A stretch of DNA of 64,000 bases, from NCBI GenBank assembly GCA_040880125.1, contig JBBDJB010000056.1:62001-126000 (forward strand), read 5' to 3'. The first letter of the stretch is position 1. Every line of letters begins with the position of its first letter. Both the position numbers and the translations under genes were made by a program. The stretch comes from JBBDJB01 sp040880125. Its GTDB lineage: Bacteria; Planctomycetota; Planctomycetia; Pirellulales; JBBDJB01. The notes under the pieces are model-generated. The model saw only the letters and a program-made list of their open reading frames with translations. It had not been told where the DNA came from and did not search any database. Below are positions 47,388 through 56,434 of the stretch, piece after piece.

Positions 47388-48275
47388 ATGCGCATCGCCC
47401 TCTTGGCCTCACCTGATAGCTGGTACGCTCGCGACCTGGCACGCGCGGCGGCCGGGCAGCACGAAGTGACAACGGTGGGCTTTCATAATCTCGCGTCGTC
47501 CGTACAGACCGGGCAGCTCCAAGTGGCGAGCGGCGAGGTGCCTCTGGACGCGTTCGACTGCGTCCTAGTGCGGACGATGCCGCCTGGCTCGCTGGAACAG
47601 GTCGTCTTCCGCATGGACGCCCTGGGGCGGCTGGAAGCGGCCGGCACGACCGTGATCAACCCGGCCCGGGCGATCGAGGCCGCTGTCGACAAGTATCTCG
47701 CCACCGCCAAGCTGGAGGCGGCCGGCTTGGCAGTGCCCAAGACGATCGTCTGCCAAAGCGTCGACCAAGCGATGGAGGCCTTTGCCGCTCTGGGCGAGGA
47801 CGTTGTCGTCAAGCCGCTGTTCGGTTCCGAAGGCCGCGGCATCGCGAGGCTCTGCGACGACGCCCTGGCCCTGCGGGCGTTCAAGATGCTCTCTGGCCTT
47901 GGTGCGGTGATCTACGTGCAGGAGTTCATCGAGCACCGGAACTGCGACTACCGCCTGCTGGTTATCGGCGAACGCGTGCTGGGCATGAATCGCTGTAATG
48001 ACAACGACTGGCGAACCAACATCAGCCGCGGCGCCCGGGCAGGGCCGCTAGAAGTCACCGCGGAACTGGCCGAGCTGGCGCATCGCGCCGCCGCGTGTGT
48101 CGGCGCTACGCTGGCGGGCGTCGATCTATTGCCGGCCCGCGACGGCACGCTGTACGCCATCGAGGTGAACGCCGTCCCCGGCTGGAAGGCACTTTCGCGC
48201 GTCGTCGAGCAGGACGTGGCCGCCATGGTGCTCGACTTCGCATCGGGTGTTATCCACCGGCCGATTCCGGCATAA
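47388..48275 (+). CDS. RimK-like ATP-grasp ligase (MptN/ORF5-like)
   Basis: 295 residues. ATP-grasp signatures: VDKYLATAKLEAAGLAVPKTIV, VVKPLFGSEGRGIARL, VYVQEFIEHRNCDYRLLVIG and the metal-binding end DLLPARDGTLYAIEVNAVPGW. RimK-type enzymes add glutamate to an acceptor. In methanogens MptN glutamylates tetrahydromethanopterin, and a related gene (ORF5) is linked to mch in methylotrophs, as I recall. Adjacency to mch supports an H4MPT-modifying role, by inference. The real start is the ATG at 47388; the open frame upstream merely reads through the palindrome. Confidence 0.85.
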   Translation: MRIALLASPDSWYARDLARAAAGQHEVTTVGFHNLASSVQTGQLQVASGEVPLDAFDCVLVRTMPPGSLEQVVFRMDALGRLEAAGTTVINPARAIEAAVDKYLATAKLEAAGLAVPKTIVCQSVDQAMEAFAALGEDVVVKPLFGSEGRGIARLCDDALALRAFKMLSGLGAVIYVQEFIEHRNCDYRLLVIGERVLGMNRCNDNDWRTNISRGARAGPLEVTAELAELAHRAAACVGATLAGVDLLPARDGTLYAIEVNAVPGWKALSRVVEQDVAAMVLDFASGVIHRPIPA

Positions 48276-48363
48276 TAGGCGGGCGAATCTTTCCTTTGGC
48301 TGCTATCGCGATCGAGTCACCGATCGTCGCCGCCGCACCTCGATCCTGAAGTTGAATTCTCCC

Positions 48364-50106
48364 GTGGGTTCCCCTTTGAGCACGTCTCCCGCGACGTCGC
48401 CTGCTCTGAACATTGCCGACCGTCTGCGGCAGACGACGGCCCAGATGCCAGAGGCGGTCGCGGTCGCCTGTCCCCGGCAGGGTTCTCCGGTGGCAACGCT
48501 GCTCGGAGAGCACGACCAAAGCGTTGACGCTATCTCCCGCCGCTATTCCACGATCACGTTCCGCCAGTTGGACGCCGCGGCAGACCGGGTTGCCCGCGGG
48601 TTGGTAGAGCTGGGCGTACAGCCCGGCATGCGGCTGGCGACACTGGTGCGGCCGGGCATCGAGTTCATCGCGGTGGTGTTCGGGATCTTCCGCGCCGGAG
48701 CGGTGACGGTGCTGATCGACCCGGGCATGGGCCGGCGCAATCTCGTCTCCTGTCTAGCTGCGGCACGGCCGGACGGGTTGGTCGCCATTCCCGTCGCCCA
48801 TGCGATCCGCAGTCTATTGCGGCGCCGCTTTCCGGACGCCCGCTACAACGTCACCGTCGGACGGCGTTGGGCCTGGGGCGACACGACACTCGCTAAGCTT
48901 TGCCAAACCGGAGCGAAAAGTAGCGTCAAACTTCCACGCACGGCGGCAGACCAATCGGCGGCCATCATCTTCACCACCGGCAGCACCGGCCCGCCCAAGG
49001 GCGTCCACTATCGGCACAGTAACTTCGACGCCCAGGTCGATCAGATTCGCGACTTCTACGATATTCAGCCGGGCGAAGTCGATCTGTCGGGCTTTCCACT
49101 CTTCGCATTATTCAACAGCGCGATGGGCGTTACGACGATCATCCCGCAAATGTACGCCTCACGCCCGGCTCGGGTCGATCCGGCGAAAATTGTTCAGGCC
49201 GTCGTTGATTGGCAGGCCAGCCAGGCCTTTGGCTCGCCGGCGATCTGGAACCGCGTCGGCCGCTATTGCCAGGACCGTTCCATCCGCTTGCCGTCGCTGC
49301 GCCGGGTGCTTTCCGCCGGTGCGCCGGTGCCTGCTGACGTCGTCGATCGCATGAAACAGTGCATCGCCCCCGATGGCGACGTGCACACGCCTTACGGAGC
49401 GACCGAGGCGCTGCCGGTCGCATCGATCTCCGGCACGGAGATTCTCGGCGAAACTCGCAATCAAACCAACCGCGGCGCCGGAGTCTGCGTCGGTCGCCGC
49501 TTCGGCGGAATCGAGTGGAAGGTCATCCGCACCGACGACCGGCCGATCGCGGACATCACAGGCATCGTCGAAGAGCCGGTCGGCACGGTTGGAGAACTGA
49601 TCGTGCGCGGACCCGTCGTAACTCGCGAGTACGTGACGCGGACCGATGCAAATCCGCTTTCGAAAATCCGCGATGGCACCGACGTGTGGCACCGGATGGG
49701 CGACCTGGGCTACTTCGATGACGACGGCCGGTTCTGGTTCTGCGGCCGCAAAGCACACCGCGTTCGCGCGGCGCACGGCACGATGTACACGATCCCCTGC
49801 GAGGCGGTTTTCAATATGCACCCGCGCATCTATCGCACTGCGCTGGTCGGAGTGGGGCCCGCGGATCGGCAGACGCCCGTGATCGTCGCCGAACCACATG
49901 CCGAGCACTGGCCGCGCGATAAAGCAATCCGAGAGCGGCTGCTGTCGGAACTCAGTGCGCTGGCGCAACATCACGATCATACGCGCCCCATCGAGCACTT
50001 CCTGCTGCGGCGGTCGCTGCCGGTGGACATCCGGCACAACGCCAAGATCTTTCGCGAGCGGCTCGCCCCCTGGGCAGCGCGGCGCATTGGGAGCGCCGCA
50101 CTGTGA
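48364..50106 (+). CDS. oleC: OleC-like beta-lactone synthetase (AMP-forming ligase family)
   Basis: About 580 residues. The adenylate-forming P-loop is FTTGSTGPPKGVHYRH. The following SNFDAQVDQIRDFY, PGEVDLSGFPLFALFNSAMG and the VDPAKIV segment match OleC rather than ordinary acyl-CoA ligases. TPYGATEALPVASI is the A5 motif and WHRMGDLGYFDDDGRFWFCGRKAHRV the A7/A8 region. OleC converts beta-hydroxy acids to beta-lactones. The start is uncertain: GTG 48364 is proposed, and the frame is open back to 48247. The stop overlaps the oleD start (GTGA). Confidence 0.88.
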   Translation: MGSPLSTSPATSPALNIADRLRQTTAQMPEAVAVACPRQGSPVATLLGEHDQSVDAISRRYSTITFRQLDAAADRVARGLVELGVQPGMRLATLVRPGIEFIAVVFGIFRAGAVTVLIDPGMGRRNLVSCLAAARPDGLVAIPVAHAIRSLLRRRFPDARYNVTVGRRWAWGDTTLAKLCQTGAKSSVKLPRTAADQSAAIIFTTGSTGPPKGVHYRHSNFDAQVDQIRDFYDIQPGEVDLSGFPLFALFNSAMGVTTIIPQMYASRPARVDPAKIVQAVVDWQASQAFGSPAIWNRVGRYCQDRSIRLPSLRRVLSAGAPVPADVVDRMKQCIAPDGDVHTPYGATEALPVASISGTEILGETRNQTNRGAGVCVGRRFGGIEWKVIRTDDRPIADITGIVEEPVGTVGELIVRGPVVTREYVTRTDANPLSKIRDGTDVWHRMGDLGYFDDDGRFWFCGRKAHRVRAAHGTMYTIPCEAVFNMHPRIYRTALVGVGPADRQTPVIVAEPHAEHWPRDKAIRERLLSELSALAQHHDHTRPIEHFLLRRSLPVDIRHNAKIFRERLAPWAARRIGSAAL

Positions 50107-51098
50107 ATGTCCTGGTAACCGGCGCGGGCGGATTTCTCGGGCGGTATGTCGGCTGGCAACTGGTCGAACGCGGCGACCACGTCACCGCGTTTTCACGCGG
50201 CGCCTACCCGGAACTGGAATCGCTCGGGATCCGCTGCCTGCAGGGCGATCTTCGTGACGCGGAGGCGGTCGCCGGCGCATGCCGTGGGGCCGAGGTCGTC
50301 TATCACGTCGCGGGCGTGGCCGGCATCTGGGGACCGTGGAAGCACTATTACGGCATCAACACGATCGGGACGCGGAACGTGATCGCCGGCTGCCAGCGGC
50401 ACGGCGCCCGCCGGCTGGTCTATACCAGCAGTCCCAGCGTCACGTTCGACGGCAGCCCTCAGCGGGGTGTCAATGAGTCCGCGCCGTATCCGTCGCGCTG
50501 GCTCTGCTATTACCCTCACACAAAGGCTTTAGCGGAGCAGGAAGTGCTGGCCGCCAATGGGCAAAACGGCTTACTCACCTGCGCGCTGCGGCCGCATCTG
50601 ATCTGGGGACCTGGCGATCAGCATCTGATTCCGCGCCTGCTCGACCGTGCCCGGCGCGGGCGGTTGCGGCGCGTCGGCGATGGAGCCAACCTAATCGACA
50701 TGGTGTACGTAGAGAATGCCGCCGCCGCACATCTTCAGGCGGCCGACACGCTGCATGCGGACTCCGATGTGGCCGGCCGCGCCTATTTCATCAGCCAAGG
50801 CGAGCCTGTCAATCTCTGGCAGTGGGTCGATCGGATCTTGGCGATCTCCGATCTTCCACCGGTGCAAAAGTCGATCTCGCTGCGTACCGCGTGGCGCGTA
50901 GGGGCCGCGATGGAAGCCGCCTACGCGGCGCTGCGGCTGCGAAGCGAGCCGCCGATGACGCGCTTTCTGGCGGCTCAACTCGGCACGTGCCACTATTTCG
51001 ACATCACCCGCGCGCGAGAGGACTTCGGCTATGCTCCGGCCGTATCGACCGACGAGGGCATGCAGCGGCTGGCGAAGTCGATGCCGGATCGCGATTGA
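50103..51098 (+). CDS. oleD: OleD-like NAD(P)-dependent beta-ketoacid reductase (extended SDR)
   Basis: 331 residues. Rossmann motif VTGAGGFLGRYV and the SDR catalytic pair in CYYPHTKALAE (YxxxK). YHVAGVAGIWGPWKHYYGINTIGTRNV and YTSSPSVTFDG resemble OleD and 3-beta-HSD-like proteins. OleD reduces the OleA beta-ketoacid product to a beta-hydroxy acid, the substrate of OleC. Translation starts at GTG 50103, overlapping the oleC stop. oleA is not in the window. A sterol-dehydrogenase-like reading is possible from the fold alone, but the oleC coupling favours OleD. Confidence 0.86.
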   Translation: MNVLVTGAGGFLGRYVGWQLVERGDHVTAFSRGAYPELESLGIRCLQGDLRDAEAVAGACRGAEVVYHVAGVAGIWGPWKHYYGINTIGTRNVIAGCQRHGARRLVYTSSPSVTFDGSPQRGVNESAPYPSRWLCYYPHTKALAEQEVLAANGQNGLLTCALRPHLIWGPGDQHLIPRLLDRARRGRLRRVGDGANLIDMVYVENAAAAHLQAADTLHADSDVAGRAYFISQGEPVNLWQWVDRILAISDLPPVQKSISLRTAWRVGAAMEAAYAALRLRSEPPMTRFLAAQLGTCHYFDITRAREDFGYAPAVSTDEGMQRLAKSMPDRD

Positions 51099-51117
51099 AG
51101 AACCGTTCAGTTGCCGC

Positions 51118-51981
51118 TTACGCTTCCAATGCCGCGGCGGCGGCCAGCGTATTGTTCAGCAGCATGGTGACGGTGAGAGGCCCGACGCCGCCGGGTACCG
51201 GCGTGATGTGCCCGGCCACTTCGCGCACCGCGGCGAAATCGACGTCGCCGACCAGACCCTCTTCCGTGCGATTCATGCCGACGTCGACCACCGCCGCCCC
51301 CGGCTTGACCATCTCGGCGGTGATCAACTTCGCCCGGCCCACCGCCGCCACCAGTATGTCGGCCTGGCGCGTAAAGCTGGCCAGGTCCGGCGTGCGGCTG
51401 TGGCAGATTGTCACCGTCGCATCGGCACGATCGCCGCGCTGCACAAGCATGATCGCCAGCGGCTTGCCCACAATGTCGCTACGGCCCACGACGACCACGT
51501 GTTTGCCCGGGATGGAAATGCCGCTGCGCACCAGAAGCTGCTGCACACCGTGCGGCGTACACGGCAGAAATCGCGGCTGCCCCTGCACGAGCCGGCCGAC
51601 GTTCTCGGGATGGAAAGCGTCCACGTCCTTGGCCGGGCTGACCGCGTGCAGAATCCGCTGCGGCGGAATCTGCTCCGGCAGCGGCAACTGCACAAGTATC
51701 CCGTGAACCTGCGCGTCCTTGTTCAGCTTGGCGATCAGCTTGAGCAGATCGTCGGTTGAGGCGCTCACCGGCAGCCGATGCATCTGGCTTTCGATGCCCA
51801 CGCGTTCGCAGGCCCGGCGCTTGTTGCGGACGTACACCTCGCTGGCCGCGTTCTCGCCCACCAGCACGGCGGCCAGGCACGGCACGGCGCCGTTGTTGTG
51901 TATGAAGTCGACGACCTGCTCGCGGATCTCGTCTTGGATCTGCAGTGCGATCGCTTTTCCGTCGAGAATGGTGGCCGGCAT
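51118..51981 (-). CDS. folD: Bifunctional methylene-H4folate dehydrogenase / methenyl-H4folate cyclohydrolase
   Basis: 287 residues, standard length. Active-site lysine region VYVRNKRRACERVG, VQLPLPEQIP, the NAD(P) loop VVVGRSDIVGKPLAIML, and PGGVGPLTVTMLLNNTL near the end. It interconverts methylene-, methenyl- and formyl-H4folate. The ATG at 51981 gives the usual MPATILDGKAIA start; the frame extends to 52035. It converges with oleD only 19 bases away. It is the folate counterpart of the H4MPT enzyme Mch encoded 4 kb away. Confidence 0.96.
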   Translation of the reverse strand: MPATILDGKAIALQIQDEIREQVVDFIHNNGAVPCLAAVLVGENAASEVYVRNKRRACERVGIESQMHRLPVSASTDDLLKLIAKLNKDAQVHGILVQLPLPEQIPPQRILHAVSPAKDVDAFHPENVGRLVQGQPRFLPCTPHGVQQLLVRSGISIPGKHVVVVGRSDIVGKPLAIMLVQRGDRADATVTICHSRTPDLASFTRQADILVAAVGRAKLITAEMVKPGAAVVDVGMNRTEEGLVGDVDFAAVREVAGHITPVPGGVGPLTVTMLLNNTLAAAAALEA

Positions 51982-52077
51982 CCTGTGGGGCTCGCTGAGG
52001 CGTGGAGATCGAGTGGGCAAGCGCAACGCCCGCACGTGTGGCGTCGGGTCCTCATTGTATCGATCGAGTGCAACCTG

Positions 52078-52608
52078 TCAGCCGCCCGGCCCCAGCAGCG
52101 GAATGACCATCAACAACAGGTGCAACGTGATACACGAATAAATGCCGGCCGCCACGTCGTCGGCCATGATGCCCAGCCCCTCAGGCAACCGTTCCAACTG
52201 CATGGCCGGAGGCGGTTTGAGGATGTCAAACACTCGGTGCAGCACGAAGCCGATTAGCGCGATCAACACGGTGTAGCCGCTCACGCCCACCAGCGGCACG
52301 GCGACAAACGTAATTGGCAGGCTGATCATTTCATCCAGCACCACCCAGCCGGGGTCCTTCGCACCGCCGGTGCAGCGGACCGCTCGGGTGCAAATCGGAA
52401 CCCCGACTACGAAGACGCCCAGCACCATCAGGCCCTGTCCCCACAAGGGGAGCAGGTGTACCAGCCAGATCAGCGGCAGGCCCGCCAGCGTGCCGAAAGT
52501 GCCCGGCGCGTAAGGAATCCAGCCCACACCCAGACCGCTAGCCAGCCAGACCGACCAGTCCCAGGGAGCGAGCGGAGCATCCGGCGCCGATGCAGCGGGG
52601 TCTTCCAT
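52078..52608 (-). CDS. pgpA: Phosphatidylglycerophosphatase A
   Basis: 176 residues, integral membrane enzyme that makes phosphatidylglycerol. Motifs: GLGVGWIPYAPGTFGTLAGLPL, the metal-site DEMISLPITF, and FDILKPPPAMQLERLPEGLGIMADDVAAG. Several transmembrane segments are visible. The ATG at 52608 is proposed; GTG 52635 in the same frame is possible, and neither has a strong ribosome site. It lies upstream of folD on the same strand. Confidence 0.9.
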   Translation of the reverse strand: MEDPAASAPDAPLAPWDWSVWLASGLGVGWIPYAPGTFGTLAGLPLIWLVHLLPLWGQGLMVLGVFVVGVPICTRAVRCTGGAKDPGWVVLDEMISLPITFVAVPLVGVSGYTVLIALIGFVLHRVFDILKPPPAMQLERLPEGLGIMADDVAAGIYSCITLHLLLMVIPLLGPGG

Positions 52609-52862
52609 GGGCGTAATGCTAACGCCGATAATCACTTAGAACAAGTCGGCACGCTTTGGAAGCGAGGGATCGAATCGCCGCCCGGACTTCCAATCCGCAT
52701 GGCTCGCTTTACCGCTTGTCGCTATCATCCACTTGACCGGCGGCGGTGAATCATTAGAATGGTGAGTACCTTAGTGATAAATAGCCGGGCAGTCGCGGGA
52801 TCGGCGCGCGCGCAAGCCGGTCTTTGTGCCCATCCAAACTCCCTGCCCTATCCAGTAGAGCC

Positions 52863-54596
52863 ATGAGTGCAGACCAAAAGCCCAGCGGCGCCGAAAAGAT
52901 CAAAGCGGCTAGCAACTATCTCCGCGGCGACATCGCCGAGGAAATGGTCGACGGCAATCCCATCTTCGGCAAGGAGAGCATCCAGCTCCTGAAGCATCAC
53001 GGTACCTACCAGCAGGACGACCGCGACGAGCGCGGCAGCAAGGGCGGCGGAAACAAGTCCGAAAAGTCGTACATATTCATGGTCCGCACGAAGATCCCCG
53101 GCGGAAAGCTCACCAGCGAGCAGTTGCTGGCCGAGCTGGATCTGAGCGACGAAATCGGCGACACCACGCTGCGGATTACCAGCCGCCAGGGGCTGCAATT
53201 GCACGGCGTGCTGAAGTCCAACCTAAAGCGGGCCATTGCCCGCATCAACGAGGTACAACTTTCGACGCTGGCCGCCTGCGGCGACGTCGAGCGCAACGTC
53301 ATGTGCTGCCCGGCGCCGCACCATCACGACCCGGTCCACGACCAATTGCAAGCGCTGGCCGATCGCGTGGCGGAACATCTCTGCCCGCGCACTTCGGCCT
53401 ACCACGAGTTGTGGTTGACCGACAACGAGACGGGCGAGAAGGAGCTGGTCGGCGGCGGTTCGAACGGCCACGAAGTCGAGCCGATCTACGGCCAGCACTA
53501 CCTGCCGCGCAAGTTCAAGACCGCCATAGGCCTGCCGGGCGACAACTGCGTCGATCTGTACGCCAACGACCTGGGCCTGATGGCCATCTGCGAGGATTTC
53601 AAGATCGTCGGATACAACGTGCTGGTCGGCGGCGGTATGGGCGTCACGCCTAGTGCGAAGAAGACGTTTCCGGCCCTGGCCAAGCGGATGTGCTACGTGC
53701 CCGCCGATCGGGTCATCGACGTGGCGACCGCCGTGGTTAAGGTGCAGCGCGACTTCGGCAATCGCTCCGATCGCAAGGTCGCGCGGATGAAATACCTCAT
53801 CGCCAATTGGGGGCTGGAGCGCTTCAAGTCGAAGGTCGAGGAGTACTACGGCGGTCCGCTGGAGGAGCCGCGCGAGGACGACGTGCGGGGCTTCGACGAT
53901 CACATGGGCTGGCATGAGCAGGGCGATGGTCGCTGGTTCTACGGGCTCAACATCGAGAACGGCCGCCTGCGTGACGACGAGACCGTGCAATTGAAGCAGG
54001 CGCTCCGCCAGATCTGCACGACGATCAAGCCCGGCCTCCGGCTGACGGCCCATCAGAGCATCCTGTTCACCGACATCGCGGAAAACGATCGCCCGAAGTT
54101 GGAAGCGACGCTCCGCGACCACGGCGTGCAGCTCTCCGAGGAAATCTCGACGGTCCGCCGCTGGTCGATGGCCTGCGTGGCCTTGCCGACGTGCGGACTG
54201 GCGGTTACCGAGAGCGAACGGGCGCTACCTGGCATGATCGACCAGATCGAGGTCGAATTGGCCAGGCTGGGGCTCTCCTCCGAACCGTTCACGATCCGCA
54301 TGACCGGCTGCCCTAACGGCTGCGCCAGGCCTTACAATTCGGACATTGGACTGGTCGGCAAGACGCTCGGCAAATACACGGTCTTTCTCGGCGGACGCCT
54401 GCTGGGCGATCGGATGAACGTCCTCTATAAGGATCTCGTCCCGGCGGAAGAGGTGAGCGATACACTGCTGCCGATCTTCGTTTACTTCAAGCAGGACCGG
54501 CTGCCAGAGGAGACGCTCGGCGACTTCTGCCACCGCAAGGGCACCGAGAATCTGCTGGCCTTCAGCGAGCGATTCGCCAGCCAGGCGAGCGGGTAA
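52863..54596 (+). CDS. Siroheme/[4Fe-4S] nitrite or sulfite reductase
   Basis: 577 residues. Two ferredoxin-like halves with the IRITSRQGLQLHG-type siroheme segment (here LRITSRQGLQLHGV). The C-terminal half has the cluster cysteines in CVALPTC and TGCPNGCARPY. Probably ferredoxin-dependent. Nitrite and sulfite specificity cannot be separated from sequence here. PAPHHHDPVHDQLQ and a Gly/Ser/Lys-rich loop (ERGSKGGGNKSEKS) are features of this planctomycete-type version. The ATG at 52863 gives MSADQKPSG. It needs siroheme, to which the CbiX-like protein at 9.8 kb may contribute. Confidence 0.9.
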   Translation: MSADQKPSGAEKIKAASNYLRGDIAEEMVDGNPIFGKESIQLLKHHGTYQQDDRDERGSKGGGNKSEKSYIFMVRTKIPGGKLTSEQLLAELDLSDEIGDTTLRITSRQGLQLHGVLKSNLKRAIARINEVQLSTLAACGDVERNVMCCPAPHHHDPVHDQLQALADRVAEHLCPRTSAYHELWLTDNETGEKELVGGGSNGHEVEPIYGQHYLPRKFKTAIGLPGDNCVDLYANDLGLMAICEDFKIVGYNVLVGGGMGVTPSAKKTFPALAKRMCYVPADRVIDVATAVVKVQRDFGNRSDRKVARMKYLIANWGLERFKSKVEEYYGGPLEEPREDDVRGFDDHMGWHEQGDGRWFYGLNIENGRLRDDETVQLKQALRQICTTIKPGLRLTAHQSILFTDIAENDRPKLEATLRDHGVQLSEEISTVRRWSMACVALPTCGLAVTESERALPGMIDQIEVELARLGLSSEPFTIRMTGCPNGCARPYNSDIGLVGKTLGKYTVFLGGRLLGDRMNVLYKDLVPAEEVSDTLLPIFVYFKQDRLPEETLGDFCHRKGTENLLAFSERFASQASG

Positions 54597-54913
54597 AAAA
54601 GGGCACTCGCGGGGCGAACCGTCACCATCGGCCGCCAACAAGCGGGAAGGCGTCTTTCACAGACTTTCTGGCGATTTCCGGCTCTGTATGCCGGGGGCAC
54701 GGGGCCGTTTCCCGCCCGATTTGACTCCGCTTAATGCTGACCTAGCTTTGGATGGCATGAGTTCTCGTGCCATTCGCAATCGCGTCTCGTCTATTCCTTG
54801 GCATTGGTCCGCAACACCCTGCGTTCAACGGCCCGGTTCGGCGATGTCAATCGCCGTCTTGGGGCCAAGTTCTTGGCAGGACCTGCGGCGACCTCATCTG
54901 GCGGAGCATCACC
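54597..54913. other. Intergenic region, nothing recognised
   Basis: About 315 bases after the reductase gene. The downstream frame is open into it, but the ribosome site at 54902-54906 places the start later. No repeat module or RNA was seen. Confidence 0.5.
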
Positions 54914-55582
54914 GTGAGTATTGCAGCTTTGAACTTCCGTGGCGTAGGAACTTCGGTTGGCCCGATGCTGTTGGCAGGCCTTTTGGGTCTGGTCACCCTC
55001 TTGCAGACACCGCTTCGCGCGGAGACGCCTGTGGCGGATGTTGTGCGCGTCGAAGAGGACTGGGAACTGGTGCTGGCCGAACGGATCGCCACCGGCCCCT
55101 CGCCGCAGATCACCTGCACGTTTTCGCCCGTCGCCCAGAGCGATGCCCTATGCGCGAAGCTCACGCTCAATCACCGCACATTGCCGGAAGCCGGTGCCGG
55201 TGGATTGCAACTACAGGTTTGGGGCGACCGTCAACCGCTCGCCTACCGCACGGCGTTTTCCGATCGCTTGCTGCGTGAGCCGGGCGAGACGATTCGCTGG
55301 ACACAAACTACCACCGTGGATGCCGGGCTGTTGACGTTCAAGGTCGCCGGCCGGTCCGAAGCCTGGGGCGACTTCGCTTCCGACGGCACGCTGTCGGTAA
55401 TGGTTGGCACGGCAATTGAAAACCTCAATGGCTACGATCCAGAACACTCCGTCATCAATTCCGGCGCGGGCGAAGCGTCCGATCGCGTCGCCTCGCTCGT
55501 CCTGAAGCGCGTGCGGCTCTATTCCACCACCGGGCTGATCTCCGAGTTCAGCACTCCGCGGGTCGTGCATTCACTGGATTAG
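54914..55582 (+). CDS. Secreted hypothetical protein
   Basis: 222 residues, not recognised. A signal peptide (GPMLLAGLLGLVTLLQTPLRA) is followed by a compact beta-rich domain (WELVLAERIATGPSPQITCTFSP, LTLNHRTLPEAGAGGLQLQVWG, TLSVMVGTAIENLNGYDPEHSVINSGAG). GTG at 54914 is the likely start because GGAG lies seven bases upstream. The open frame to 54767 is not supported. No paralogue in the window. Confidence 0.65.
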   Translation: MSIAALNFRGVGTSVGPMLLAGLLGLVTLLQTPLRAETPVADVVRVEEDWELVLAERIATGPSPQITCTFSPVAQSDALCAKLTLNHRTLPEAGAGGLQLQVWGDRQPLAYRTAFSDRLLREPGETIRWTQTTTVDAGLLTFKVAGRSEAWGDFASDGTLSVMVGTAIENLNGYDPEHSVINSGAGEASDRVASLVLKRVRLYSTTGLISEFSTPRVVHSLD

Positions 55583-55684
55583 CCCATTCAAATTTGTCAC
55601 CAACGGCTGCCACGGCGGAAATGTCCAGCCATACCGTCGCGGCTGCCGAGCCCGCCGAAACAGAACATTGTACCGGACGTGCAA

Positions 55685-56275
55685 CTAACGGCCGTCGTCG
55701 GCCGGCGGCGGGCTTTTGTTGCCGTCCAGGCCAAGCTCGGTGCTGACCGTGGCCATGGCGTCGATGACGGTCTGGATGTGTTCGGTGAGGTCGACGCCCA
55801 GGTCTTCGGCGCCGCGGATGATGTCGTCGCGATTGACCGCCGCCGCGAAGCTCTTCTGCTTCATTTTCTTTTTCACGCTCTTGGCCGTCATGCCGTGAAT
55901 GCCCTCGGGCCGGACGACCGCCACGGCGCTGCAGAAGCCGGCCAGTTCATCGCACGCGTAGAGCGTCTTGTCCAGCCGCGAGACGCGTGGGCAGTCCGGC
56001 AGATAGTCCGCGTGCGACTTAATCGCGTAGATGACGTCGTCCGCGTAGCCGCGCTCGGCGAGGATCTTGGAGCCCTGCAGCGGATGATCGGGCGCGTTCG
56101 GCCACCGCTCGTAGTCGAAGTCGTGCAGCAAGCCGACGATGCCCCACTTCTCTTCGTCCTCGCCAAATTTGCGGGCGTAACTCCGCGTGGCCGCTTCCAC
56201 CGCAAGCATGTGGCGGCGGAGGCTGTCGCTTTGCGTATACTCGCAGACCAGGGCCCAAGCGTCGTCTCGGTTCAT
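55685..56275 (-). CDS. HD-domain phosphohydrolase
   Basis: 196 residues. HD signature: a histidine in SLRRHMLAVE, then VGLLHDFDYERWP (the HD pair) and a later AIKSHADYL. This set fits the small HDIG-type hydrolases. Lysine-rich KSVKKKMKQKSFAAAVNRDDI follows. Substrate unknown. Encoded alone on the minus strand. Confidence 0.8.
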   Translation of the reverse strand: MNRDDAWALVCEYTQSDSLRRHMLAVEAATRSYARKFGEDEEKWGIVGLLHDFDYERWPNAPDHPLQGSKILAERGYADDVIYAIKSHADYLPDCPRVSRLDKTLYACDELAGFCSAVAVVRPEGIHGMTAKSVKKKMKQKSFAAAVNRDDIIRGAEDLGVDLTEHIQTVIDAMATVSTELGLDGNKSPPPADDGR

Positions 56276-56434
56276 CGTGCGCTCGCTTGTCGAAGGTAGC
56301 TCGGCCGCCGGCCACTTGGCAGGACCGTTACCGTAAGGCCCTCCACCGGTCGGATTTTCCGCGGCCCTACGCTACAATAGCGCCAGCGCTCTTCCGGCTC
56401 AAGTCATTCGGCGTTCGCTCCAGGGGTTGATCGC

